Shown in pieces: positions 11,506 to 21,469 of a stretch of 37,687 nt of DNA. A program made the translations under genes and the position numbers. This stretch comes from Spirogloea muscicola (lineage: Eukaryota > Streptophyta > Zygnematophyceae > Spirogloeales > Spirogloeaceae). The first letter of the stretch is position 1; every line of letters starts with the position of its first letter. Under the pieces are notes generated by a model that did no database searches, was not told the DNA's origin, and saw only the letters and a list, made by a program, of their open reading frames with translations. The stretch spans positions 254,127-291,813 of the forward strand of contig WELB01000014.1 in NCBI GenBank assembly GCA_009602725.1, read 5' to 3'.

Positions 11506-11580
11506 TTCAATGGGGCGAGGGCTGTGAACAGCCAATCCTAAACGAGTTGACAAGGTCCGAAGTGGCCAAAAGCCGCTTTT
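11506..11580 (-). repeat. stem-loop element, minus orientation
   Basis: GGGCTGTGAACAGCCAATCC at 11519-11537 is followed by GAGTTGACAAGGTCCGAAGTGGCC. This is the reverse of the GGCCCCTTCGAACCTTGTCAATTC version of the element at 37330. It sits immediately before the start of homology between the two PstS-like upstream regions. Confidence 0.55.
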
Positions 11581-11616
11581 CCGAAGCCTTCGCTGTGGGA
11601 AAATCATTTGGTAAGC

Positions 11617-12194
11617 GATCGCAGGGCTTGCCCGTGGGAGATCTGTTCGTGCCAGCCTCGACCAGGCGCGAAGAGTTGCAGGGAAGATTCCAAGATACCC
11701 AGAAGCTTCCCCCTAAAATCACGCGCTTCCGTGGATATTGGACAAGGACATCGCAGCGGTCCCTAAAGACCGGGCACAAATGATTAGCGCATAAGAGGTC
11801 GCCCTACTAGCAGGGAAGGGGGATCAGCAACGCCTCGGAAGTGACCGACTAGTGCCCTTTCCGTTGCTCACCAACGATTCCCGCCAGAGCATCCCAAGAA
11901 TGCGCGCAGGATGCTCTGCAGCGCCATATGCGCCGGGCATCGCTGGGAGAGCGGAGGCACGGGCCGGATCGGACCCGATCCGGCGACAGCGGCACGGCGG
12001 CGGTGGAGGCGGCGCCGCGCTCGGCGGGGGAATCTCCGCGGGGCAACGCGTGGCCGCTCGGTGGCGCGCAAGTGCGGCTGGAGATGCCGCGAGGCTCACC
12101 CCCCATAAGCGACCACGCCTCGCCCCGCTCCACCACCACTCCCACCTCGCACCCTCGCCTCCCACGCTCCTCCGCACCCACCGCCCCAGGCGCC
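11617..12194 (+). promoter_or_regulatory. upstream region and presumed promoter of PstS-like copy 1
   Basis: It is homologous to 18061-18746 but clearly diverged: many substitutions and several indels, including a deletion of about 100 bp relative to copy 2. Conserved blocks include GATCGCAG/GGGG, GACCAGGCGCGA, AGAAGCTTCCCCCTAA, ACGCGCTTCCGTGG, CCGCCAGAGCATCCC and GGCGGGGGAATCT. Divergence stops at about 12132, and from there to the ATG the copies are identical. No TATA box is evident. Leader start unknown. Confidence 0.6.
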
Positions 12195-13413
12195 ATGGCC
12201 CGCTTCGCCGTCGCCGTCCTGGTCCTCGCCTTCGCCGCCTCGGCCTTCGCTGCCTGCTCCCCGTCCGGCTCCACCTACTTCGGTGGTGCCACCTCCGTCC
12301 AGGCCCTGGAGAACCAGGTCCTCAGCACCTACGGCACCTACGGCTGCTATGCCTCCGTCGGGTGAGTGACGGCCTCGCTCGGCGTGCCCAATCCGCCGTC
12401 TACTCAGCTGCTTGTTTGCACGACTCACAGGGCCACCAGCACTCTGGTCACAGCTACGCTCCGCGCAGGCCCACGACCTGTGTCCGTGCTCAGCACTCGC
12501 CGGTGCCCAGGGCTGCTGTCGCCACCATCCTCATTTCCAGTGTCCTGACCGTCCGCACGTCGTGCCATTCCTCCCGTGACCTCGCAGCTCCGGTGCCGGT
12601 TACACCGGCTTCAAGGCCAACACCTACCAGGTCGCCGCGTCCGATGCGGCCATGACCACCGCCCAGGAGTCCGGCCTCGGGTTCTCCAAGCTCACCATCC
12701 CCCAGGGCCTCCAGTCCTACTCCATGCTCTTCAACGGTGCCACCGCCCTCACACTCTCTTGCCAGAGCCTGGCCGACCTCTACTCCGGCTTCTCCGCCTC
12801 CATCGGCGGCGGTGCCATCACCGTGCCCGTCGCCCGCTCCGACTCCTCCGGCACCACCTTCGTCTTCACCTCCTACCTCAACCTGTGCACGGCCGGCGGT
12901 GCCCGCCCGTGGCCCGCGTCCAAGGTCGGCGAGAGCGGCATCGCCTGGGGCTCCAGCGCCCTGGTCGCCCAGAGCGGCTCCAGCGGCGTCGCCTCGTACA
13001 TATTCTCCCACCCCGGCTCCATCGGCTACCTCGGCACCCCGGTCGCCGTCACCTTCGTGACCGGCAACGTGCGTATCGCCGCCACCAACAACAAGGCCGG
13101 CCAGAACTACAAGGGCAACTCCTGCTCAGTGACCGGCGCCATTCCCGTGTCTGTGCCGGCCGCCACCGCCACCTGGTCCGGCGTCAACACCATCTACCAG
13201 CCCGGCTCCGGCGTCTGCCCCATGGTGTCCTTCGTGTACATCTGGGCCCGCCAGACCTACCCCGCCGGCACCCCCACCGCCACCGCCACCAAGGCTTTCC
13301 TCAACTTCGTCTACTCCACCGCCGGCCAGAACCTCCTCCCCCCCCTCAACTTCGTCAAGGACCCCAGCGGCCTCATCACCCAGAACACCAACGCGGTGGC
13401 CACCATCTCGTAA
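12195..13413 (+). CDS. secreted PstS-like phosphate-binding protein, copy 1
   Basis: There are two exons, 12195-12361 and 12588-13413, with one 226-bp GT-AG intron (GTGAGTGACG...CCTCGCAG). The product is 330 aa. Residues 1-19 are a signal peptide (MARFAVAVLVLAFAASAFA). The rest has the layout of a periplasmic phosphate-binding protein: YFGGATSVQ at the start of the mature chain, GSGAGYTGF near residues 56-64, AASDAAM near 72-78, LADLYSG, RSDSSGTTFVFTSYL from about 139, and SHPGSIGYLG. In bacterial PstS the loops at equivalent places bind phosphate (family knowledge). The FAAC at the predicted cleavage site resembles a bacterial lipobox. No PstA, PstB or PstC gene lies nearby, so an extracellular or wall-associated phosphate-binding role is inferred. 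This copy has Ala where copy 2 has Ser (base 13321). Confidence 0.8.
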
Positions 13414-14312
13414 ATTGCTTTGTGCTTTTTGGCAGCTGCTAGGCAATATAGTCACTGCGCCAATTTTGATATTGAGATACATACATACAAATGATAAGAC
13501 ATGAATTATTTCTGACATTGATACTTTGATGAAAGAGCAAGGATTGATATTGATACCTGCATTGATCACATTCTCGCAATCCTCAGAAAGATAATTGTGA
13601 CATCTAATATCAAAGTGAATGCACGGTGTCCAAAGTTTCTCAAACAATCCATCCAACACGCAATTCATATCACAATCCATAATACTACTCGATCTTAGTA
13701 ACTTGTTATGATGAATCTCAAAATCTCTCAGCAAACTCGCATGAATCCACTGTCCAAAAACCTCACCTACTCCAAAGAAGATTATATCAATGTGTTGTTC
13801 TCGACGATAACCCAGCTCCTATAACTTATATGTCGCCTGTTAGCCTGCTACATGGAAAAGGAAAGTTGATACATCCATAACTTCAAAACTTGATCCATCC
13901 ATTATGATTCACCCTTCCACCTTTGCGCATGACTCAATCCACTGTATACGACAGATCAATAATCTCTGCATAGTACCACAAATTGCTGCAACCAAATCGT
14001 GATGTCCTCTTACACTACTTTTTACCAACGGAATTTAACAAGTCTCAGCTTTTCTGTCCATGACTTGAACTCAATGTGAGCCCTTTGAGCTTCCAGATTC
14101 TTTCTGACACCTTCCGCGTTGTTGCAGTTGCCACAATGAACATGATTCAAAGCTTACGTCACAAAATGCACATGAACAATGACCTAGTCCATCTGAAACT
14201 TGCTTCACAAAGTACACATGCACAACATGGTTGGTGACCATCTCTTCGGCCTTCTTACAATTTGGACATCCGCGTCCAGATCCTCGAACACCATACATTT
14301 GCTCAAGAAGCC
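13414..14312 (+). other. 3' flank of PstS-like copy 1 (array unit 1)
   Basis: This is an AT-rich, non-coding stretch. The first 70 bp (TAAATTGCT, GCTAGGCAATATAGTCACTG) and scattered later blocks align with the flank of copy 2. At 14240-14312, CTTACAATTTGGACATCCGC, CATACATTTGC and AGAAGCCAAGC match 20945-21020. Divergence is much higher than in the gene. Homology stops at about 14312, where a LINE tail begins. Confidence 0.6.
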
Positions 14313-14319
14313 AAGCCAA

Positions 14320-14520
14320 CCCCGTCTCCAGCTGCCGGCTCGCTCGCGCAGGTCTTGCATATGCGGCTCTCCGTTTCTCTCCAGTGCTCCTCTGGCTCAC
14401 GCACTCCACTCGCGCGCAGGCCGCGCTGTGGCTGCTGCCTCTGGGTCTCGACGGAGTGCCTCTTTCCCAGCTGCGAGTCACTCGGACTTGCTGCTGCTCA
14501 CTCGTGGGTACTGTCATGCG
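14320..14520 (+). mobile_element. LINE tail (family 1) at the break between array units
   Basis: The module AAGSLAQVLHMRLSVSLQ is followed by an indel-damaged middle and SHSDLLLLTRGY. The usual TGA has become TGTC, so the stop is lost. It starts exactly where the homology of unit 1 to unit 2 ends and forms the left part of a block of about 1.7 kb (14312-16015) inserted between array units. Confidence 0.65.
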
Positions 14521-15590
14521 CAAGGGCGTCAACGTGAAATGGCGTCGATAATACTAGATGAAGACAAATGCTGACGTACTAGCCTACGAGATACACAATT
14601 TCAGATGAAGATATTGGCTACCTTGACCAGCTGTCATGAAGGACAGTCCGATAAGAGGCCAACAGTAACAATTGTTGTCAGTTGTCAAAGATCATATCAC
14701 GTGAACAAGTCCAGAACGATTGAAATTTGATTATGTAGCATAATTTAAAAGCGCGTGATAGTGCCCGGTATTTGGTTTCCAGAATCAAGAGTATCGAATC
14801 ACTGTCTACTTGATGCTTTCACCTAGCACTAAGCGTGTGAGACCCCCAATGGGCGGCCGCTATGCTAAGTGTCCATTTGTTGTCGGGACAAGCCTGCACC
14901 TTTTCTGTGTTCGTGGATATAACAAGCCAAGCAGCCAATGGATGCACGAAAGCAATCCGTTTAGAAACGTGCACTCAAACAATGAAGGTTTGCAAGAACT
15001 GTCCAATGTTAAGTCTGCTCACCGCACAGATAGAAGGACTTCTCGCAATCGCAGCGGGTCCGCGCAAGGCTCGCTATGCGCGCACCGTGTGCGCCGGGCT
15101 CTACGCTCTCGCGGACGCAGGCGCGAGTGAACGCAGGCGCGGGTAGGCGCAGGCGTGGCGGGAGGGTGAGAACTGCCAAGCCGACGGCCTGGCAGAGGCC
15201 GCGCGCCCCGACATGGGCTGGACGCGGTGAAACCCTAGCGCTATTTGATAGGCCAGGTGCGGCCGCCGGCTACGCTGGTTGGATCGCCGGCCTTCCTGGA
15301 CCGTTCCCGACCCTGGGGCCGACTTGACCGTAGATGGCGAATTCCAGTCGTCTGTTCCATGTTCGCCCCGCCACCGCTTCGATGGCGCCCACCTTGACGG
15401 TCTTGTTGGTGGTTGAGGTGCTTGCAGACGGGCTTCCCTCGTTACGCCTTGAACGGTCTTCGGCTGGTTGGCGTCGGGCGTGGGCTTGGGCCCTTTTAGT
15501 CGCTCCGTTGTTGATGTCGTCCGCACTTGATGAGCGGTCGATGTTGTTGTTGTCGTAAGCATTGGATGAGCGGTCGATGTTGTTGTCGTT
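14520..15590. other. unassigned inserted sequence
   Basis: No domain could be recognised on either strand. A basic, proline- and threonine-rich open frame on the minus strand (15562-15101) could be a decayed retroelement ORF1, but nothing specific supports that. Near 15530-15590 a 21-bp unit (ATGAGCGGTCGATGTTGTTGT) is repeated with a period of about 37. Confidence 0.4.
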
Positions 15591-15662
15591 GAGAGAGATA
15601 GAGAGAAAGAAAGTGCGGAAGGAAGAGGAAAAGAAAGAGAAAGAGAGGAAGGGAGAGAAGTG
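15588..15662. repeat. polypurine tract (GA-rich)
   Basis: Some 75 bases are almost entirely A and G (GAGAGAGATAGAGAGAAAGAAAG...GGGAGAGAAG). Such strand-biased tracts can form triplex DNA. Here it directly precedes a tandem repeat and may be a recombination or slippage product. Confidence 0.8.
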
Positions 15663-15804
15663 GTCTTCCATCCTTAGCGTGAATCACAAACGAAAGTGTA
15701 TGACCCAGCCTAGGAAGCCACGGGCCACGGAGGGAGAAAAGCGGTCCTCCATCCTTAGCGTGAATCACACACAGAAGTGGATAAGTCAGCCTAGGAGGCC
15801 ACGT
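15662..15804. repeat. two-copy tandem repeat, period 81
   Basis: The unit begins GGTC(T/C)TCCATCCTTAGCG, continues TGAATCAC and ends CAGCCTAGGA(A/G)GCCACG. Copies start at 15662 and 15743 and differ at several positions. Confidence 0.8.
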
Positions 15805-15867
15805 GTTAAGCCAAGTCAGCTGTCCTAGTCAGATCGACACAAATAGGCCGTCGACGGGATACTGCAC

Positions 15868-16010
15868 GACAGTACTGAGCTTCCATCTGTGGTCGTGTAG
15901 TGTGTGACTGTGTGGTTTTTCTTTCCGGCACCCTTTGGCTCTTTGGACCTTGTCCCTTCTTTTTGGACTGGCCTTTTCCAGTCCCTGCCTTCTATGGGAG
16001 AGCAATTTCT
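15868..16010 (+). mobile_element. LINE 3' UTR remnant with covarying stem-loop
   Basis: It starts at the TACTGAGCTTCC that follows other LINE tails and keeps CTTTGGACCTTGTCC. It has the stem GGACTGG-CCTTTT-CCAGTCC at 15964-15984, followed by CTATGGGAGAGC. Relative to the usual GGGCTGG/CCAGCCC stem, both partners of one pair have changed, so pairing is kept. Confidence 0.65.
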
Positions 16011-16014
16011 TCTT

Positions 16015-18680
16015 TCCACCCTTTCAATGGCATCGTGTGCCCTAACGTGAACCTGGCTTCAGCCCATGCCCACCTCCTGAATTCCCTCCCAGAGCTTGAG
16101 AAGACGACTGTGGGAAAGTCCAAAGTGCACGGTCCACAGCAGTGACTCTTGACTGTGACAAGTGCTGTTGTTTTTTATCTGGAACGGCTCCTTGTGGCTG
16201 TTATGATGAGCAGGGCCACGCAGTCACTTCATTTCGATGTCTTTCTTATGGCACGTGTGCTTTTGTGGGCCTTGCAGCTTATAAGGCTTTGCGATCTGTA
16301 GGAGAGTCCATTTACATACCCCCTTTGAGCTCTTTTGTCTGACAGGTAAAATACACTTGATCGTTACCTTGTTCTAGAGGCCACCATTGCGGAGAAGTTT
16401 CGTGTTTGAAACAAACGAAGTCCAAATGGCCAAGTACAAAGGCAAACACATTTGAAGACCTACATAACCTACAGCAGATTGACCCGCTCAGTAACCACGG
16501 GTCAAAAGATAAAGGTCGCTAATCGATGCCTGAATTCTAGATGGCAGACACGAAGCCCTTCTGCCACCAACTAGAGCTTGCCCAGCTTTCTGGTGCAAAG
16601 CATTAGCCTGAGCACGCTGCAAACAGGCCGAAACTCGTCGTCGCAAGAACGACAGAAGTGCAGCTGGCAAGCCCATCTCAGCCGGGAACACATCTGCATG
16701 TCGTGTATAGCCTAGATCGGCAATAACTAATTGGCGGAGGCCCGCTGATCCAGGATGACGTGATGATTGGCCATCGCTCATCTTTGCAACCCTGTGGACT
16801 CGACATCATGAGGCAGAGAGTTCGTTGAGCGGCTGTGTGTGGGAGTAATTGAGGGTGTGAGGTTTGTAGTACCATCTGCTATGAAGCGAAGGACCAGCCG
16901 AAAGAGCACCCTGGCTATGATCACGTGCCCCCCCTCTCGGCACACACTTGCACTTTTGTATGGTGCTTTGGCCTTCACATTCGTCTGGCGTGCTGGCCGA
17001 GCTGCCTGTGACTTGTAGTCAAAAATGCAGCGACAGACCGGCAACGCCATTCCTCTTATGACTCGGGGACCTTACCTACTGAGTGATGGGCTGGACTCTC
17101 TGCTATATCCGATCGTGGCCTCAAACCATTTCCCCCTCTTGGTGCCGACGTGAGAGCAACATGCACAAACACTGTCAGTGTCAAAGTGCATCGCAAAGTC
17201 GAATCAAGTGAATGGCCTTCGATACAGATTCCTCCCACTTGTTTGCTCATGTGACACCCAATCTGTATTACCAGGAGGCTTGCTAGGCCGGGGAAGGCGT
17301 ACACAAGTCTGACTTTACTCAGACAAGGTGTTCAAGCAGATGAGGGCCACTCCCGTTCGGCTGCTCGCTTTCCGTTGCTGATGGGCATGTCGGTTGCCAT
17401 CTGAGATCTTGATTCAGAAACAGAGGAATGTCACCTCCTTACACCTCTATTGCACTAGTTTTTGCCTGAACAATGTGTTGGCTTGAAGTGCGCACCGCGC
17501 TCCTACTCTTCCGATTGTGGGCCCTTTACACGGTTCTATGGATTCGTAGATCTACACACACGATCTGGTGGTTGGGTCAGACGAAGCCAATCAGATTTGG
17601 CAGTACTGTCGCCAGCAGCCGTGCAAGGAGGTCCTTGAGGGGCAGTCGTGCGCAATGTGTGGTCACACAAGTGCAAGCGCGGCGCCAGGAGAGTCTAGAT
17701 GATCAGCAATGTATCAAGCAACGCATGCACATTTGGCAATGTTGTTCAAATCCAACGGACGGGTCGGAGTGGTGTGAGTCGGCTTGCTTTTCTGTACGGC
17801 ATCGCCACGCCGCAGATGGTGCCTGGGCAGGCACTTGCTCAGCAAGCGTACTGTCCGTGGTCAGTCGCGTACAGGCGGGAGCGCCGGCCAGGCAAAAGGA
17901 ATATGCCGGGGAAGATTCCGGGTTTCACGAGGAGCTTCTCTCTACGGAACACGCGCTACCGTGGGTGCCGGACATTGCGGGGGTCACAGGAGGCTGGGCA
18001 CAACTGAGCAGACACAGACGCACGAGGAGTCGCCTCAGAAGCAGGGGCCGATTGGCAGCGGCGATCGCGGGGTTTGCCGGTGCGGCGTTTGTTCGTGCCG
18101 GCCCCGACCAGGCGCGAGGAGTTGCGAGGGAAGATTCTGGGGTACGCAGAAGCTTCCCCCTAAGGACCACGCGCTTCCGTGGGTTCCGGGGAGGGGCCAT
18201 CGCAGCGGTCACTGGAGACCGGGCACGAATGACTGGCGCACAAGAGGGCGCCTCACTAGAGGTGAAGGGGCGTCTGCAACGCCCCCAGGGTTGGCCGACT
18301 GGTGGCCCTTCCGTTGTCACCCACACCCCCGCCAGAGCATCCCGAGAATGCGGAGGAGATGCTCTGCTGCGAGATCTGCGCCGCATCTCGGGCCGGCCAG
18401 CCGGCAGGGGAGGCGGCTGTGCTCGGGCGGGGAGCCGGCCGCCGCAGGGCCCTGGTGCGCCAGGCGAGGGGCCTGCGCGCACGGGGAGAGCGGGGGGCAC
18501 GGGCCGGCTCGGACCGGATCCGGCGACGGCGGCGCGGCGGCGGCGGCGGCAGCGGTGGAGGCGGCGCCGCGCTCGGCGGGGGAATCTCAGCGGGGCGACG
18601 CGTGGCCGCACGGTGGCGCGAAAGTGCGGTTGGAGCTGCCGCGAGGCTCACCCTCCATAAGCGAGGACGCCTCGCCCCGC
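16015..18680 (+). repeat. upstream flank of array unit 2, interrupted by a LINE insertion
   Basis: 16015-17880 is homologous to 21025-22690. Examples are CATTTC(G/A)ATGTCTTTCT.ATGGCACGT, GAGGCCACCAT, CCCGCTGATCCAGGATGACG, GGTCACACAA, GCGCCAGGAGAGTCT and GTGCCTGGGCAGGCAC. 17700-18680 is homologous to the flanks of unit 1. A family-2 LINE fragment at 16396-16737 interrupts it. A long frame of about 395 codons (17473-18660) runs across repeat and promoter sequence without any protein signature, and I do not call it a gene. Confidence 0.65.
16396..16737 (-). mobile_element. family-2 LINE 3' end with target-site duplication
   Basis: On the minus strand it reads RQLVIADLGYTRHA, MGLPAALLSFLRRRVSACLQ, RAQANALHQKAG, SDLYLLTRGY, stop (about 16493), then a 95-bp 3' UTR ending in a near-palindrome TTCGTGTTTGAAACAAACGAA. 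This is the C-terminal end of a LINE polyprotein, truncated at its 5' side. Flanks are TTGCGGAG on the left and TTGGCGGAG on the right. The homologous empty site is at 21395-21410. The same 3' end recurs at 37517-37687. Confidence 0.8.
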
Positions 18681-18746
18681 CCCGCCACCACTCCCACCTC
18701 GCACCCTCGCCTCCCACGCTCCTCCGCACCCACCGCCCCAGGCGCC
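18681..18746 (+). promoter_or_regulatory. leader of PstS-like copy 2, identical to copy 1
   Basis: These C-rich bases before the ATG (CACCACTCCCACCTCGCACC...CCCCAGGCGCC) are identical to 12129-12194. They mark the 5' edge of the near-identical block. A CT/CA-rich pyrimidine leader next to the ATG fits a transcribed 5' UTR. Confidence 0.6.
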
Positions 18747-19965
18747 ATGGCCCGCTTCGCCGTCGCCGTCCTGGTCCTCGCCTTCGCCGCCTCGGCCTTC
18801 GCTGCCTGCTCCCCGTCCGGCTCCACCTACTTCGGTGGTGCCACCTCCGTCCAGGCCCTGGAGAACCAGGTCCTCAGCACCTACGGCACCTACGGCTGCT
18901 ATGCCTCCGTCGGGTGAGTGACGGCCTCGCTCGGCGTGCCCAATCCGCCGTCTACTCAGCTGCTTGTTTGCACGACTCACAGGGCCACCAGCACTCTGGT
19001 CACAGCTACGCTCCGCGCAGGCCCACGACCTGTGTCCGTGCTCAGCACTCGCCGGTGCCCAGGGCTGCTGTCGCCACCATCCTCATTTCCAGTGTCCTGA
19101 CCGTCCGCACGTCGTGCCATTCCTCCCGTGACCTCGCAGCTCCGGTGCCGGTTACACCGGCTTCAAGGCCAACACCTACCAGGTCGCCGCGTCCGATGCG
19201 GCCATGACCACCGCCCAGGAGTCCGGCCTCGGGTTCTCCAAGCTCACCATCCCCCAGGGCCTCCAGTCCTACTCCATGCTCTTCAACGGTGCCACCGCCC
19301 TCACACTCTCTTGCCAGAGCCTGGCCGACCTCTACTCCGGCTTCTCCGCCTCCATCGGCGGCGGTGCCATCACCGTGCCCGTCGCCCGCTCCGACTCCTC
19401 CGGCACCACCTTCGTCTTCACCTCCTACCTCAACCTGTGCACGGCCGGCGGTGCCCGCCCGTGGCCCGCGTCCAAGGTCGGCGAGAGCGGCATCGCCTGG
19501 GGCTCCAGCGCCCTGGTCGCCCAGAGCGGCTCCAGCGGCGTCGCCTCGTACATATTCTCCCACCCCGGCTCCATCGGCTACCTCGGCACCCCGGTCGCCG
19601 TCACCTTCGTGACCGGCAACGTGCGTATCGCCGCCACCAACAACAAGGCCGGCCAGAACTACAAGGGCAACTCCTGCTCAGTGACCGGCGCCATTCCCGT
19701 GTCTGTGCCGGCCGCCACCGCCACCTGGTCCGGCGTCAACACCATCTACCAGCCCGGCTCCGGCGTCTGCCCCATGGTGTCCTTCGTGTACATCTGGGCC
19801 CGCCAGACCTACCCCGCCGGCACCCCCACCGCCACCGCCACCAAGGCTTTCCTCAACTTCGTCTACTCCACCTCCGGCCAGAACCTCCTCCCCCCCCTCA
19901 ACTTCGTCAAGGACCCCAGCGGCCTCATCACCCAGAACACCAACGCGGTGGCCACCATCTCGTAA
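18747..19965 (+). CDS. secreted PstS-like phosphate-binding protein, copy 2
   Basis: Exons are 18747-18913 and 19140-19965, with a 226-bp intron (18914-19139) identical to that of copy 1. The product is 330 aa: signal peptide 1-19, then a PstS-like fold with GSGAGYTGF, AASDAAM and RSDSSGTTF loops. Against copy 1 the only difference I can find over about 1.28 kb is G13321 to T19873 (Ala to Ser in TSGQN). There is no indel, and the offset of 6552 holds throughout. It lies in array unit 2. Expression may differ from copy 1 because the regions more than about 65 bp upstream are diverged. Confidence 0.8.
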
Positions 19966-21020
19966 ATTGCTCTGTGCTTTTTGGCATTTGCTAGGCAATA
20001 TAGTCACTGCACCAATTTTGACACTACTTATACAAATGATGGATGGATGGATGAATCCTTATGATAGTGATATTTTGAGGAAAGAGCAAGGATTCCAATG
20101 TATACCTGCATATACTCGCAGCTCTCAAGATGGACAAATTTGACAATAGTGAATCAAGAAGGAATGCATTGAGTCCAAACTTCCCAACAATATCGAATTG
20201 ACAATCACCTTCTTAACAATATATAACACCTTGATCTCAAAAACTTGCTGTGATAAGTCTTTCGAGCGTTTCGAATTAGCTCACATCAATGAATCTGTCC
20301 AGACTTACTCCAAGCAAGTTGACATGTATATGATTGTCTCGGTGATATTCAATCTCCCATTTCTAATATCTCATTCGTGGCAGTCTTGTTTCTGATAACA
20401 TCCCATTCATGTCCACTTTCACATTTGCGCATCAATCAGAATACTATGTATGTCACAAACTTCTTCCTTCAGGTCCACAATTTACTGTTATGTAATTTTC
20501 TGTTGCACAGTTCTTGTTACCAGAATATTCATCAATAGCTCTGAATTGTTTCTGTCCTTATGCTAGCGGCTACTACTTCAATCTCTCTCCGATAATGAAG
20601 TTTCTTCGTAAATGTAGTTGCCACGTAGTGCAGCATGGTGCATTGTCCTAAACCTTTTCACAAACACATGAAGAACATTTCGTAACCTAGGAAAAGGGCG
20701 CGCTCCTAGAAAACAGGGGCTGGGAAACGCAAGTCCAAAAAAGAATGAACAAAGTGCGAAAGGTGCAGGGGAAGGGCTAAAGCTAGCACATACAGTCAAG
20801 CAGCGAAGAAAAATTCAGTACCCTGCTAAACAGCTGTATGTCAGAGAAACCCTTAACCCTCACCCCTAAATGCTAAACTCTAAAACGAGTTCCTGGTACC
20901 GGGTCCCCTGGCCAGGGCCAGAAGCAATTATTTTGTCTTCTGCCATCTTACAATGTGGACACCCGCGTCCAAACTTCACCAGATCCGCGAATACCATACA
21001 TGTGCAGAAGAAGCCAAGAC
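19966..21020 (+). repeat. 3' flank of array unit 2
   Basis: It is diverged from 13414-14312. An ATGG tetranucleotide run lies at 20038-20056. A block of about 200 bp at 20690-20910 is missing from unit 1; it holds a minus-strand stem-loop element (GGGGCTGGGAAACGCAAGTCC at 20717-20735) and a telomere-like CCCTTAACCCTCACCCCTAAA at about 20850. No gene was found. Confidence 0.6.
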
Positions 21021-21469
21021 GATCCATTTTTTTTTTCCCCACCCTCGTAACACCCTCGTGTCTCCTACGTGAACTTGGCTGCAGCCCACGCTCACCTCCT
21101 CTCAGGGCTTTGAACAGACGACTTATTACAGATTCCAACTGCACGGTCCTCAGCAGTAATTCTTGACTGAGACAAGCGCGGTTGCACTAAATAGGAACAG
21201 CTCTTTGTGGCCATTTACGATGAGCAGGAACAACACAAATCATTTCAATGTCTTTCTCATGGCACGTAAGCTTTTATCACGGCCTTGCAGCTTACAAGCC
21301 TTTGCAGATCTCGACGACGGTCCCATTAAATCCACCTTGTAGGTCTCCTGTCTGATGGGTAAGAAGCCCTTTATCTTAACCGTGTCCTAGAGGCCACCAT
21401 GGCAGAGAGGCCCGCTGATCCAGGATGACGTGTTGATAACCCATCGATTCATCTTTGCAACCTTGTGGA

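Noticed and set aside
12576-13442. 288-codon Arg/His/Leu-rich frame overlapping the PstS-like gene (and its twin at 19128-19994)
   Set aside because: It is an out-of-frame shadow of a GC-rich coding exon. The in-frame exon has the signal peptide and PstS motifs.
15101-15562. Minus-strand basic Pro/Thr-rich frame as a retroelement ORF1
   Set aside because: No zinc knuckle or other specific motif, and it lies in a rearranged block. Only described as unassigned sequence.
17473-18660. Open frame of about 395 codons upstream of PstS-like copy 2
   Set aside because: It crosses repeat flank, promoter and leader sequence that is diverged and frameshifted in the other array units. It has arginine/alanine-rich composition typical of GC-rich shadow frames and no protein signature.
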